Positions 1-5,424 of a stretch of DNA of 6,280 nt are shown in pieces. Position 1 is the first letter of the stretch. Every line of letters starts with the position of its first letter. The stretch is from Clostridia bacterium (GTDB lineage: Bacteria; Bacillota; Clostridia; DUPQ01), in contig JAUVJE010000143.1 of assembly GCA_030592355.1 (NCBI GenBank), positions 1 to 6,280 on the forward strand. Direction: 5' to 3'. The translations under genes and the position numbers were made by a program. The notes beneath the pieces are model-generated. The model had not been told where the DNA came from, made no database searches, and saw only the letters and a list, made by a program, of their open reading frames with translations.

Positions 1-12
1 ATGTTTAGTCAT
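1..12 (-). CDS. 5' end of an unidentified divergent gene (partial, four codons)
   Basis: Only the start of this minus-strand gene is in the window. It reads ATG ACT AAA CAT (Met-Thr-Lys-His) from 12 down to 1 and continues outside. The call rests on a near-perfect Shine-Dalgarno sequence, AAAGGAGG (plus-strand 18-25), five bases before the ATG. A possible promoter lies at 109-136. The product cannot be named from four codons. The gene is divergent from greA and shares its upstream region. Confidence 0.6.
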
Positions 13-23
13 ATGAGCCTCCT

Positions 24-77
24 TTAAAAGGCACCACCATAACTATCATAACTATTTGAAAGATTAACTTCCATCAT
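24..77 (-). CDS. Possible 17-residue leader peptide before the divergent gene
   Basis: A minus-strand frame from ATG at 77-75 encodes a 17-residue peptide ending Ser-Tyr-Asp-Ser-Tyr-Gly-Gly-Ala-Phe. Its TAA stop (26-24) overlaps the Shine-Dalgarno of the next gene, which is the geometry of translational coupling. Against it, the ATG has no clear ribosome binding site of its own, and the frame stays open upstream through the greA promoter, so openness alone means little. The Ser-Tyr pair comes from a 9-bp tandem repeat. It could be a leader or a small precursor peptide, or simply noncoding. Confidence 0.2.
   Translation of the reverse strand: MMEVNLSNSYDSYGGAF
38..55. repeat. Two tandem copies of a 9-bp unit
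   Basis: CATAACTAT occurs twice in perfect tandem (38-46 and 47-55). The period is a multiple of three and falls inside the possible short minus-strand peptide, where it gives the repeated Ser-Tyr. It may also be an operator-like site or chance in AT-rich DNA. Confidence 0.5.
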
Positions 78-108
78 TGATTTTGTAAAAGTAAGTTCCG
101 TATTAATA

Positions 109-136
109 ATTCTAGGGGTGGAATTTAGTTTTTCAA
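109..136 (-). promoter_or_regulatory. Candidate promoter of the divergent gene
   Basis: Read on the minus strand there is TTGAAA (plus 131-136), a 16-bp spacer and TAGAAT (plus 109-114). Each hexamer differs from the sigma-A consensus at one position. Transcription would start near 102 and run towards the minus-strand gene at 12. AT-rich DNA yields such matches by chance, so this is moderate evidence. Confidence 0.4.
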
Positions 137-177
137 TTGAGTTAATAGAAAAAAATTTACATAGAAAAAATTTGTGC

Positions 178-206
178 TTGACATTTAAGGTACATATATC
201 TATAAT
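178..206 (+). promoter_or_regulatory. Consensus sigma-A promoter of greA
   Basis: TTGACA (178-183), a spacer of exactly 17 bp and TATAAT (201-206) match the housekeeping consensus at all twelve positions, so a strong constitutive promoter is expected. The start would be near 213, giving a leader of about 30 bases before greA, with no room for a riboswitch. Confidence 0.9.
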
Positions 207-244
207 ATAAAAATCGCAAAACAGCAACAGAAAAAGGTGGTATT

Positions 245-721
245 ATGCCAAATAAAAAAACAATACTGACTTATGAAGGTCTAAAGAACCTTGAAAAAGA
301 ACTTAAATATTTAAAAGGTAAAAAGAGAATAGAAATAGCTGAAAAGATTAGAAAAGCAATTTCTTATGGGGATTTATCAGAAAACAGTGAATATGATGAA
401 GCTAAAAACGAGCAGGCAGCGCTTGAATCAAAAATCAATAAACTTGAAAAAAGTCTTAGATATGCCGAGGTTATTGACGATAAGGCTATAACAACAGATC
501 AGGTCCGAATTGGTTGTAAGGTAAAAATCATGGACCTTGAGGACGAAGAAGAAGAAATATACAAGATAGTCGGTTCCATGGAAGCTGATCCTGCAAAGCA
601 GAGGATATCCGATGAATCTCCGGTTGGGAGCGCCCTTTTGGGTAAAAAAGTCGGCGATGATGTTGAAGTGGCGGCGCCGCTGGGATTCCTGCAATTCAAA
701 ATTCTTGAAATAAGCAAATAG
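245..721 (+). CDS. greA: Transcription elongation factor GreA
   Basis: GreA enters the secondary channel of RNA polymerase and stimulates cleavage of backtracked transcripts, releasing stalled complexes. The 158-residue protein has the family's usual length. Residues 1-75 form the antiparallel coiled coil, with the tip motif GDLSENSEYDEAK around 42-54; Asp43 and Glu46 correspond to the acidic residues that position the catalytic magnesium. Residues about 85-158 form the FKBP-like C-terminal domain, with the conserved SPVGSALLGKKVGD stretch. The ATG follows AAAGGTGG (233-240). The gene sits directly behind a consensus promoter and ahead of a terminator, so it can be expressed as a single-gene transcript, with lysS downstream as in many Firmicutes. 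Confidence 0.97.
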   Translation: MPNKKTILTYEGLKNLEKELKYLKGKKRIEIAEKIRKAISYGDLSENSEYDEAKNEQAALESKINKLEKSLRYAEVIDDKAITTDQVRIGCKVKIMDLEDEEEEIYKIVGSMEADPAKQRISDESPVGSALLGKKVGDDVEVAAPLGFLQFKILEISK

Positions 722-756
722 AGTTGTTCAATATCATTTAATTGGTTATACTTATT

Positions 757-797
757 ACTGGCAGTTTTATACAAGCTGTCAGTTTTGTTTTATTTTT
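757..797 (+). terminator. Rho-independent terminator of greA
   Basis: Bases 757-767 pair with 773-783 (11 bp, two of them G-U) around the loop TATAC, and a T-rich tract (TTTGTTTTATTTTT) follows to 797. It ends greA transcription, perhaps only partly, because no strong promoter is visible before lysS. It falls inside the open frame upstream of lysS, which argues that this part of the frame is not translated. Confidence 0.8.
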
Positions 798-822
798 AAT
801 GACCGGGTCATATTTTTATAGT
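794..822 (+). promoter_or_regulatory. Weak candidate promoter of lysS with palindromic operator-like site
   Basis: TATAGT (817-822) is a fair -10 box. With a 17-bp spacer the -35 box would be TTTTAA (794-799), which is poor. Between them lies a palindrome, ATGACC-G-GGTCAT (799-811), placed where a repressor or activator could act. The CGGGT of the palindrome can also pair with ACCCG at 826-830. The function is inferred; read-through from greA is the alternative way to express lysS. Confidence 0.3.
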
Positions 823-858
823 AGTACCCGAAAGCTATTATACGGAGGTGCTGTACTG

Positions 859-2364
859 ATGCAGGATAAAGGAAACACAGATGGAAATATTCAGGATATA
901 AGTGAGATATTAAGGGTAAGAAGAGAGAAATTATCCCATTTGCAGGAAATCGGCTCAGATCCATTTGATAATAAGGTCTTTGAGCAAAATTGCCACGCAG
1001 CGGAAGTTTTTGAAAACTATGAAACACTTGAAGGAAAAACAGTATCCTGCGCCGGTAGGATAATTGCAAAAAGGGTAATGGGCAAGGCCAGTTTCTGTCA
1101 CATTCAGGATCGGTCGGGCAAGCTTCAGTTATATGTAAGAAAAGACAGACTGGGGGATGAAGAATATGCGGGATTTAAAAAATATGATATTGGGGATATA
1201 GTGGGCGTATGCGGAGAAGTCTTTACAACGCAGAAAGGCGAGAAATCCGTAAAAGCTGATAAAATCATATTGCTGTCTAAATCTTTACAACCTCTCCCTG
1301 AAAAATGGCATGGACTAAAAGATGTGGATCTAAGATACCGACATAGATATACTGACCTTATTGTTAATCCGGATGTTATCAATACCTTTGTTACGCGCTC
1401 GAAAATTATGGCGGCGATACGTGAATTCATGAATGACCGGGAATTTATGGAAGTTGAAACACCGGTTCTGCATAATCACACTACTAATGCGGCGGCTAAG
1501 CCATTTCGGACGCATCACAATACACTGAGCCTTGATATGTTTCTTAGGGTTGAGTTAGAACTTCATTTGAAGAGGCTGATAGTCGGAGGACTTGAAAAGG
1601 TTTATGAAATCGGCCGTATTTTCAGGAATGAGGGAATGAGTTACAAGCACAATCCCGAATTTACTATGATTGAAATCTATCAGGCGTACACAGATTACAA
1701 TGGCATGATGAGGCTTACAGAGGATTTGTTCGGGTATATTGCAGACAAGGTTATAGGGAGCAGGAAAATTCCGTATCAAGGGGAAGAAATAAATCTGGAG
1801 GCTCCCTGGGCGCGGATTACTATGTCTGAAGCTGTAAAAAAATATACAGGGGTTGATTTTGATTCCTTTGATAAAAATGATGAAAAAGCAACGGAAATTG
1901 CAAATGAACATAGTGTGCATATTGAAAAAGGCAGCACATGGGGCGAGATTTTAAATGAATTTTTTGAACAGAAGGTTGAAGCCCAACTTGTCCAGCCCAC
2001 TTTCATATATGATTATCCCGTGGAAATATCTCCACTGGCAAAAAGTAAAAAAGACAGACCCCATATTACCGAAAGGTTTGAGATATTCATAACATCCAGG
2101 GAATTGGGCAATGCTTTTACGGAACTAAATAACCCGATTGAACAATATGAACGCTTTGTTGGGCAGGCGAAGAAAAAAGGGCAGGCTGAGGGCGACTACT
2201 CAATCGATTATGATTTTATCAATGCTTTGGAAATAGGCATGCCGCCGACTGGAGGGCTTGGGATAGGCGTTGACAGGATGATTATGCTTTTCACTGACAA
2301 CCCTTCCATCAAAGATGTTATATTGTTCCCGACGATGAAACCTCAGGAGAAGCATAATGGATAG
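859..2364 (+). CDS. lysS: Lysyl-tRNA synthetase, class II
   Basis: This enzyme charges tRNA-Lys with lysine in the cytoplasm. The start at 859 (501 residues) is chosen over the upstream in-frame ATG at 742. It has GGAGGTG (844-850) at good spacing, it begins where bacterial LysRS normally begins, and the upstream extension would translate a terminator. An OB-fold anticodon-binding domain spans roughly residues 60-140 and the class II core follows. Motif 2 is FRNEG (255-259) with HNPEFTMIEIY (264-274), and motif 3 is GGLGIGVDR (465-473). Lysine-binding residues of the E. coli enzymes that appear conserved are the Glu in RVELELHLK, the Glu and Tyr of MIEIY, and the Asn and Glu of NAFTEL. Oddly, the usual Gly-Gly before Ala-x-Ala-(R/K)-P-F is Thr209-Asn210, and the usual Ala of 'RIA-x-EL' is Glu232. 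The last codons overlap the next gene by 8 bp. Confidence 0.96.
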   Translation: MQDKGNTDGNIQDISEILRVRREKLSHLQEIGSDPFDNKVFEQNCHAAEVFENYETLEGKTVSCAGRIIAKRVMGKASFCHIQDRSGKLQLYVRKDRLGDEEYAGFKKYDIGDIVGVCGEVFTTQKGEKSVKADKIILLSKSLQPLPEKWHGLKDVDLRYRHRYTDLIVNPDVINTFVTRSKIMAAIREFMNDREFMEVETPVLHNHTTNAAAKPFRTHHNTLSLDMFLRVELELHLKRLIVGGLEKVYEIGRIFRNEGMSYKHNPEFTMIEIYQAYTDYNGMMRLTEDLFGYIADKVIGSRKIPYQGEEINLEAPWARITMSEAVKKYTGVDFDSFDKNDEKATEIANEHSVHIEKGSTWGEILNEFFEQKVEAQLVQPTFIYDYPVEISPLAKSKKDRPHITERFEIFITSRELGNAFTELNNPIEQYERFVGQAKKKGQAEGDYSIDYDFINALEIGMPPTGGLGIGVDRMIMLFTDNPSIKDVILFPTMKPQEKHNG

Positions 2365-3154
2365 AAATGAGGCTCTTCAAATTCTCAATCTTGGTAAAAA
2401 TGCTTCAAGGAGTCAGATTGAAAAAAGATTTGAAAACCTCAGCAGACGTGTAAAAAATGGCGAGGATCTGGAGTATGACTCTATTGAGAAGGCATATAAC
2501 CTGCTTATAGATAAAGAAGCGTATAACCGAAATGACAGTAAGCTTATGGCTGCTTATCGTAAGTTCATGTTCCATTACAAAGGATGGGCAATACTGATAT
2601 TGATTTCTGTTGTAATATTTTCTATGGTATTGATTCCCATGATTTTCAGGAGAGTGCCGGATCTCACGATTTCATTCGCGGGGCGGTACGGAGAAGTCGA
2701 TCTAGATATAATGGACCAGATTCTTCAGGAGAATATGCCGCAAACAGAGGATATCCTTATTGAAGTTATTTATTTGGATGAAGAAGGGGAAAGCGGTGAA
2801 TTTGACTACGGTGGCAGAACCAGATTAACAGGATTGCTGATTTCAGAGGAAGCCGATATTCTGATTGTTGACGATTCGACATTCAACTATATCAGGTCAG
2901 ACAATGCATTAATGGCTTTGGATAATCTGATAACAGAATTTTCTGTAGAAATCCCGGAGGAAAATTTTATATATGGTGTAAATTTCGACACCGGGGAAAA
3001 AATGATATACGGAATTTCCGTAGCTGATAAATATCTGATTTATAGGTCGGTTTATGGGGAATATATGAGAATATTATGCATAGCGGAAAGAACAACCCAT
3101 ATTGATGATATTATTAAAGCGATTGAAATAATAATAACGTACGGGAGTGAATGA
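2357..3154 (+). CDS. Membrane protein with degenerate J-like domain and extracytoplasmic C-terminal domain
   Basis: The function is unknown. Residues about 4-55 resemble a DnaJ J-domain in spacing (EALQILNLGKNASRSQIEKRFENL, then IEKAYNLL), but the His-Pro-Asp motif that activates DnaK is absent; the sequence there is RVKNGED. Normal co-chaperone activity is therefore unlikely. One transmembrane helix follows at about 77-97, with positive residues before it (Arg68, Lys69, Lys75). That predicts a cytoplasmic J-like head and about 165 residues outside. The outer part contains an ADILIVDDSTFNYI ... LMALDNL stretch that recalls one lobe of extracellular solute-binding proteins; this is an impression only. 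The start has AGGAG (2345-2349) 7 bases upstream and overlaps lysS by 8 bp. The stop lies 2 bp before the preferred start of the STAS gene, so coupled expression is likely. It may sense or anchor the sigma-factor module (inference). Confidence 0.85.
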   Translation: MDRNEALQILNLGKNASRSQIEKRFENLSRRVKNGEDLEYDSIEKAYNLLIDKEAYNRNDSKLMAAYRKFMFHYKGWAILILISVVIFSMVLIPMIFRRVPDLTISFAGRYGEVDLDIMDQILQENMPQTEDILIEVIYLDEEGESGEFDYGGRTRLTGLLISEEADILIVDDSTFNYIRSDNALMALDNLITEFSVEIPEENFIYGVNFDTGEKMIYGISVADKYLIYRSVYGEYMRILCIAERTTHIDDIIKAIEIIITYGSE

Positions 3155-3156
3155 AA

Positions 3157-3456
3157 ATGGTAGAATTAAAAATTACCGGAAGGGGCGATACTGTTTTTCT
3201 CAGTGGTGAAGTTGATGTTGAAAACTGTGGGATTTTCAAAGAAGAGCTTAGGAAGATAATTGAAAATGCCGCCAATGACATTACTTTGGATTTCAGTGCG
3301 CTGGATTACATTGATAGTGCGGGACTTGGCATATTGGTTGGGGTATATAAAAGGCTTCTTGAAAAAGATTTTTCAATGAAAGTGGTAAATGCCAACGACT
3401 ATATTAAGAAACTTTTCAGGATAACTAAATTGGAAACCCTGTTTACGGTTGAGTAG
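3157..3456 (+). CDS. STAS-domain anti-anti-sigma factor (RsbV/SpoIIAA type)
   Basis: This is a single STAS domain of 99 residues. Proteins of this type, when unphosphorylated, bind an anti-sigma kinase and free the sigma factor; the kinase inactivates them by phosphorylating one serine. The signature LDFSALDYIDSAGLGILVG carries that serine as Ser54 in the DSAGLG motif. The C-terminal FRITKLETLF is also typical. I prefer ATG 3157 because GGGAG (3143-3147) is 9 bases from it but only 3 from the alternative ATG at 3151, which overlaps the upstream stop as ATGA and adds Met-Lys. Its natural partners are the kinase-fold proteins at 3469 and 4543. No PP2C phosphatase to dephosphorylate it is in the window. 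Confidence 0.92.
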   Translation: MVELKITGRGDTVFLSGEVDVENCGIFKEELRKIIENAANDITLDFSALDYIDSAGLGILVGVYKRLLEKDFSMKVVNANDYIKKLFRITKLETLFTVE

Positions 3457-3468
3457 GGGGAGAGATAA

Positions 3469-3816
3469 TTGAGTAATAAAGATATTAAACTAGAGATCCC
3501 TTCAGTAAAAAGATATTCGAGGATATTGAGACTTACAGCAGCGGGAGCGGCCGATGCTTCGGGATTTAATATTGATGTGATTGAAGATGTTAAGATCTTG
3601 GTATCTGAAGTTTTCAGCAGTATCATTGAGGCTGGATACAAAGGAGTGAAAATATCCTTTTTGCCAAATGACAAAAAGCTGAAGATATCTTTTGAAACAT
3701 ATAGCGGAGAACCTGTTCTAAAGGGTGCAAATGAGATGACAGTGCCTATCTTAGAGGCGCTTGCGGGCAGCGTAATCAAAGAAGAAAACGGCGGATTAAC
3801 GCTTATCATAGAATAA
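3469..3816 (+). CDS. RsbW-like anti-sigma protein with degenerate ATP site
   Basis: The first 47 residues align well by eye with B. subtilis RsbW (LEIP ... RILRLTAAGAADASG, then IEDVKILVSE), so the GHKL/HATPase_c_2 fold is a safe call. The nucleotide site is not preserved. The N-box asparagine is Ser51 and the following His is Ala55. The G1 box (Asp-x-Gly-x-Gly) is replaced by ETYSGEP, and the G2 box and ATP lid are shortened to GANEMTVPILEAL. At 115 residues it is about 30-45 shorter than RsbW or SpoIIAB. It is probably a non-catalytic binding protein for the sigma factor or the STAS protein (inference). It starts with TTG at 3469, 6 bases after GGGGGAG (3456-3462); there is no ATG until codon 90. 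The 12-base gap after the STAS gene and the 11-base gap before the sigma gene place it in the classical anti-sigma position. Confidence 0.88.
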   Translation: MSNKDIKLEIPSVKRYSRILRLTAAGAADASGFNIDVIEDVKILVSEVFSSIIEAGYKGVKISFLPNDKKLKISFETYSGEPVLKGANEMTVPILEALAGSVIKEENGGLTLIIE

Positions 3817-3827
3817 AGGCGGAAAAC

Positions 3828-4556
3828 ATGACCCAAAACGACGATAAACTGTTTGAAGAGTATACTCAAACGGGTAGTATTGAAGTAAGGAATATCATTG
3901 TTGAGAAATACTATTACATGGCAAAAGTGCTTGCCGGGAAATTTCTTAACAGGGGAGTCGATTACGACGATTTGCTTCAAGTAGCGTCCCTCGCCCTTGT
4001 AAAAGCAGTTGAGAGATTCAAACCCGACATGCATAATAAGTTTTCTACTTTTGCCACGCCGACCATAATCGGCGAGATAAAAAAGTATTTTAGGGACAAG
4101 GCGAACACCATAAGAATGCCAAGGAAACATTACGAGCTTTATCCATCCATAAAAAATGCATTTGAAACGTTGTCCCAGGTACTGGACAGGGCGCCTACAC
4201 CGCAGGAAATTGCAGATAGCACGGGACACTCGGCTGAAGAGGTTATTGAAGTTCTTGAAATGGTGAGAAACGGTAATTTAACGTCACTTGACGAGGAATT
4301 TGATGAAGAAGGCTACAGCAGGATGGAAGCTGTGGGTAATGTAGATCCGGATTTCGAGAGAATTGAGACACTGGATTTATATGACAGGGCTTTGGATGTG
4401 CTTGATGAGAATGAAAGAAAAGTGATTCTTATGAGATACAAACAGGGTTTTAGTCAGAAAAAAATTGCCGAGGAGTTCGGGGTTTCCCAGATGTATATTT
4501 CGAGGCTAGAAAAGAAAATATACAGTAAGCTGAGGAAGAAACTTGACAGCAACTAA
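3828..4556 (+). CDS. RNA polymerase sigma factor, SigB/SigF/SigG subfamily
   Basis: This is an alternative sigma factor of 242 residues, the usual length for the group controlled by partner switching. Region 2 covers about residues 24-98 (DYDDLLQVASLALVKAVERF, then FSTFATPTIIGEIKKYFRD and IRMPR). Region 3 is about 100-145 (LDRAPTPQEIADSTG). Region 4 is about 183-240, with the helix-turn-helix FSQKKIAEEFGVSQMYISRLEKK at 208-230 contacting the -35 box. The sequence around PTIIGEIKKYFRD-IRMPRK looks more like SigB than the sporulation factors SigF or SigG, but I would not assign a name. ATG 3828 follows AAAGGCGG (3815-3822). The 3' end overlaps the kinase gene by 14 bp. I saw no convincing SigB-type promoter (GTTT...GGGTA) ahead of the module, so autoregulation is not supported. 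Confidence 0.95.
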   Translation: MTQNDDKLFEEYTQTGSIEVRNIIVEKYYYMAKVLAGKFLNRGVDYDDLLQVASLALVKAVERFKPDMHNKFSTFATPTIIGEIKKYFRDKANTIRMPRKHYELYPSIKNAFETLSQVLDRAPTPQEIADSTGHSAEEVIEVLEMVRNGNLTSLDEEFDEEGYSRMEAVGNVDPDFERIETLDLYDRALDVLDENERKVILMRYKQGFSQKKIAEEFGVSQMYISRLEKKIYSKLRKKLDSN

Positions 4557-4980
4557 AACTATTCATGTTAAATACAGTATAAATTCATGCAGGGATAGAA
4601 TCCCGGAGGTCGTTAACGGGATAATGGCTTACCTGAAGAAAAACACACCTGTTTCCAACTACGATTGTATTTATGATATAAAGGTGGTTCTTAACGAACT
4701 TATTTCCAATGCTGTCATACACGGTAATTGTGAAAATTCTAAAAAAACTGTAGATATTAACGTTTCATATGATGGTGAAAAGCTGGAGTTCCTTATAATA
4801 GACAGAGGGGTCGAATTCACACCCGAGGATAAAATAGAAGAGAACCTTATGTGTGAAAGCAACCGGGGAATATCAATCTGCCACATACTTTGCAAAAACC
4901 TCATATATGCATACATTGAAGGACTTGGAAATTCCGCTAAGGCGGTTTTCATATTAAAAAAGAAAGAAGGAGAAAAATAA
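4543..4980 (+). CDS. Anti-sigma serine kinase, RsbW/SpoIIAB type
   Basis: This is a GHKL-fold ATP-binding protein of 145 residues, matching SpoIIAB length. The N box is intact: NELISNAVIHGN at 51-62, with Glu52, Asn56 and His60. The G1 box is IIDRGVEF (85-92): Asp87 and Gly89 are present, but the second glycine of Asp-x-Gly-x-Gly is Glu91. G2 is NRGISICHILCKN (107-119). It is therefore expected to bind ATP, phosphorylate the STAS protein at Ser54 and hold the sigma factor inactive (family knowledge). It starts with TTG at 4543, inside the last codons of the sigma gene, 6 bases after GAGGA (4532-4536); the next Met is residue 28. Lying after the sigma gene is unusual, because rsbW and spoIIAB precede theirs. 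Confidence 0.92.
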   Translation: MTATKTIHVKYSINSCRDRIPEVVNGIMAYLKKNTPVSNYDCIYDIKVVLNELISNAVIHGNCENSKKTVDINVSYDGEKLEFLIIDRGVEFTPEDKIEENLMCESNRGISICHILCKNLIYAYIEGLGNSAKAVFILKKKEGEK

Positions 4981-4982
4981 TT

Positions 4983-5360
4983 ATGACAAAATTAAGAGAA
5001 TTATATTACTGTAAACACTGTAAAAATCTTGTTGAAATTACAGCCGAGGGGGCGACTGCCCTTGTATGCTGTGGAGAAGATATGGAGCTTCTTGAAGCGA
5101 AAACTGCGGATCAGGGGAAAGAAAAACATGTTCCTGTAGTAAGTGAAAAAGACGGAGGTGTCTTTGTGAAAGTAGGCGATGTGCCTCACCCTATGACCGA
5201 AGAACACTGGATTAATTTCATCGAAGTCAGTACAGCAGATACGGTTGTCAGAAAAGAACTCGCGGCTTCTGATGTGCCTGAAGGCTGGTTTAATGTAAAT
5301 CCTGCTGACGTTGTGAATGTGCGGTCCTATTGCAATCTGCATAGTCTTTGGCAAGCGTAG
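4983..5360 (+). CDS. dfx: Desulfoferrodoxin (superoxide reductase)
   Basis: This enzyme reduces superoxide to hydrogen peroxide without making oxygen and is a typical defence of anaerobes. The 125-residue protein is a full two-centre form. The N-terminal desulforedoxin-like domain has Cys10, Cys13, Cys29 and Cys30, which bind the Fe(SCys)4 centre I. The catalytic centre II ligands are His49, His69, His75, His120 and Cys117, with the EKHVP motif supplying Glu47 and Lys48 near the substrate site. These positions match the Desulfovibrio enzyme almost exactly. GAAGGAG (4966-4972) lies 10 bases before the ATG. The gene begins 2 bases after the kinase stop with no terminator between, so it is very likely the last gene of the sigma-factor transcript. 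The symbol follows common usage. Confidence 0.96.
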   Translation: MTKLRELYYCKHCKNLVEITAEGATALVCCGEDMELLEAKTADQGKEKHVPVVSEKDGGVFVKVGDVPHPMTEEHWINFIEVSTADTVVRKELAASDVPEGWFNVNPADVVNVRSYCNLHSLWQA

Positions 5361-5377
5361 ACAATCCTATCTATAGT
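5348..5377 (+). promoter_or_regulatory. Weak candidate promoter at the 3' end of dfx
   Basis: TTGGCA (5348-5353), an 18-bp spacer and TATAGT (5372-5377) each differ from consensus at one base. A start would fall near 5384, at the base of the terminator hairpin, and would produce the structured RNA discussed at 5425-5500. The -35 box lies in dfx coding sequence, so the match may be chance. Confidence 0.25.
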
Positions 5378-5384
5378 AAAAAAT

Positions 5385-5417
5385 CTAAAAAAGACCGGTG
5401 CTGCCGGTCTTTTTTAG
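5385..5417 (+). terminator. Rho-independent terminator after dfx
   Basis: Bases 5385-5398 pair perfectly with 5404-5417 (14 bp, core GACCGG/CCGGTC) around the loop TGCTG. The A6/T6 flanks make it a terminator in both directions, with TTTTTT at 5410-5415 on the plus strand. It ends the operon containing the sigma module and dfx. Confidence 0.93.
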
Positions 5418-5424
5418 CCATGGC

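Noticed and set aside
742..858. In-frame N-terminal extension of LysRS (39 hydrophobic residues from ATG 742)
   Set aside because: It would translate the greA terminator hairpin and T run, has no ribosome binding site, and LysRS families start at about 859, where GGAGGTG is well spaced.
2270..2298. TTGACA inside the 3' end of lysS as a promoter for the sigma module
   Set aside because: The hexamer lies in codons of LysRS motif 3 (GVDRM), and the position 17 bp downstream reads ACTGAC, which is no -10 box.
3399..4229. Long minus-strand open frame (276 codons)
   Set aside because: It is the shadow of the degenerate RsbW-like and sigma-factor genes, whose plus-strand products are clear family members; the antisense product shows no recognisable domain.
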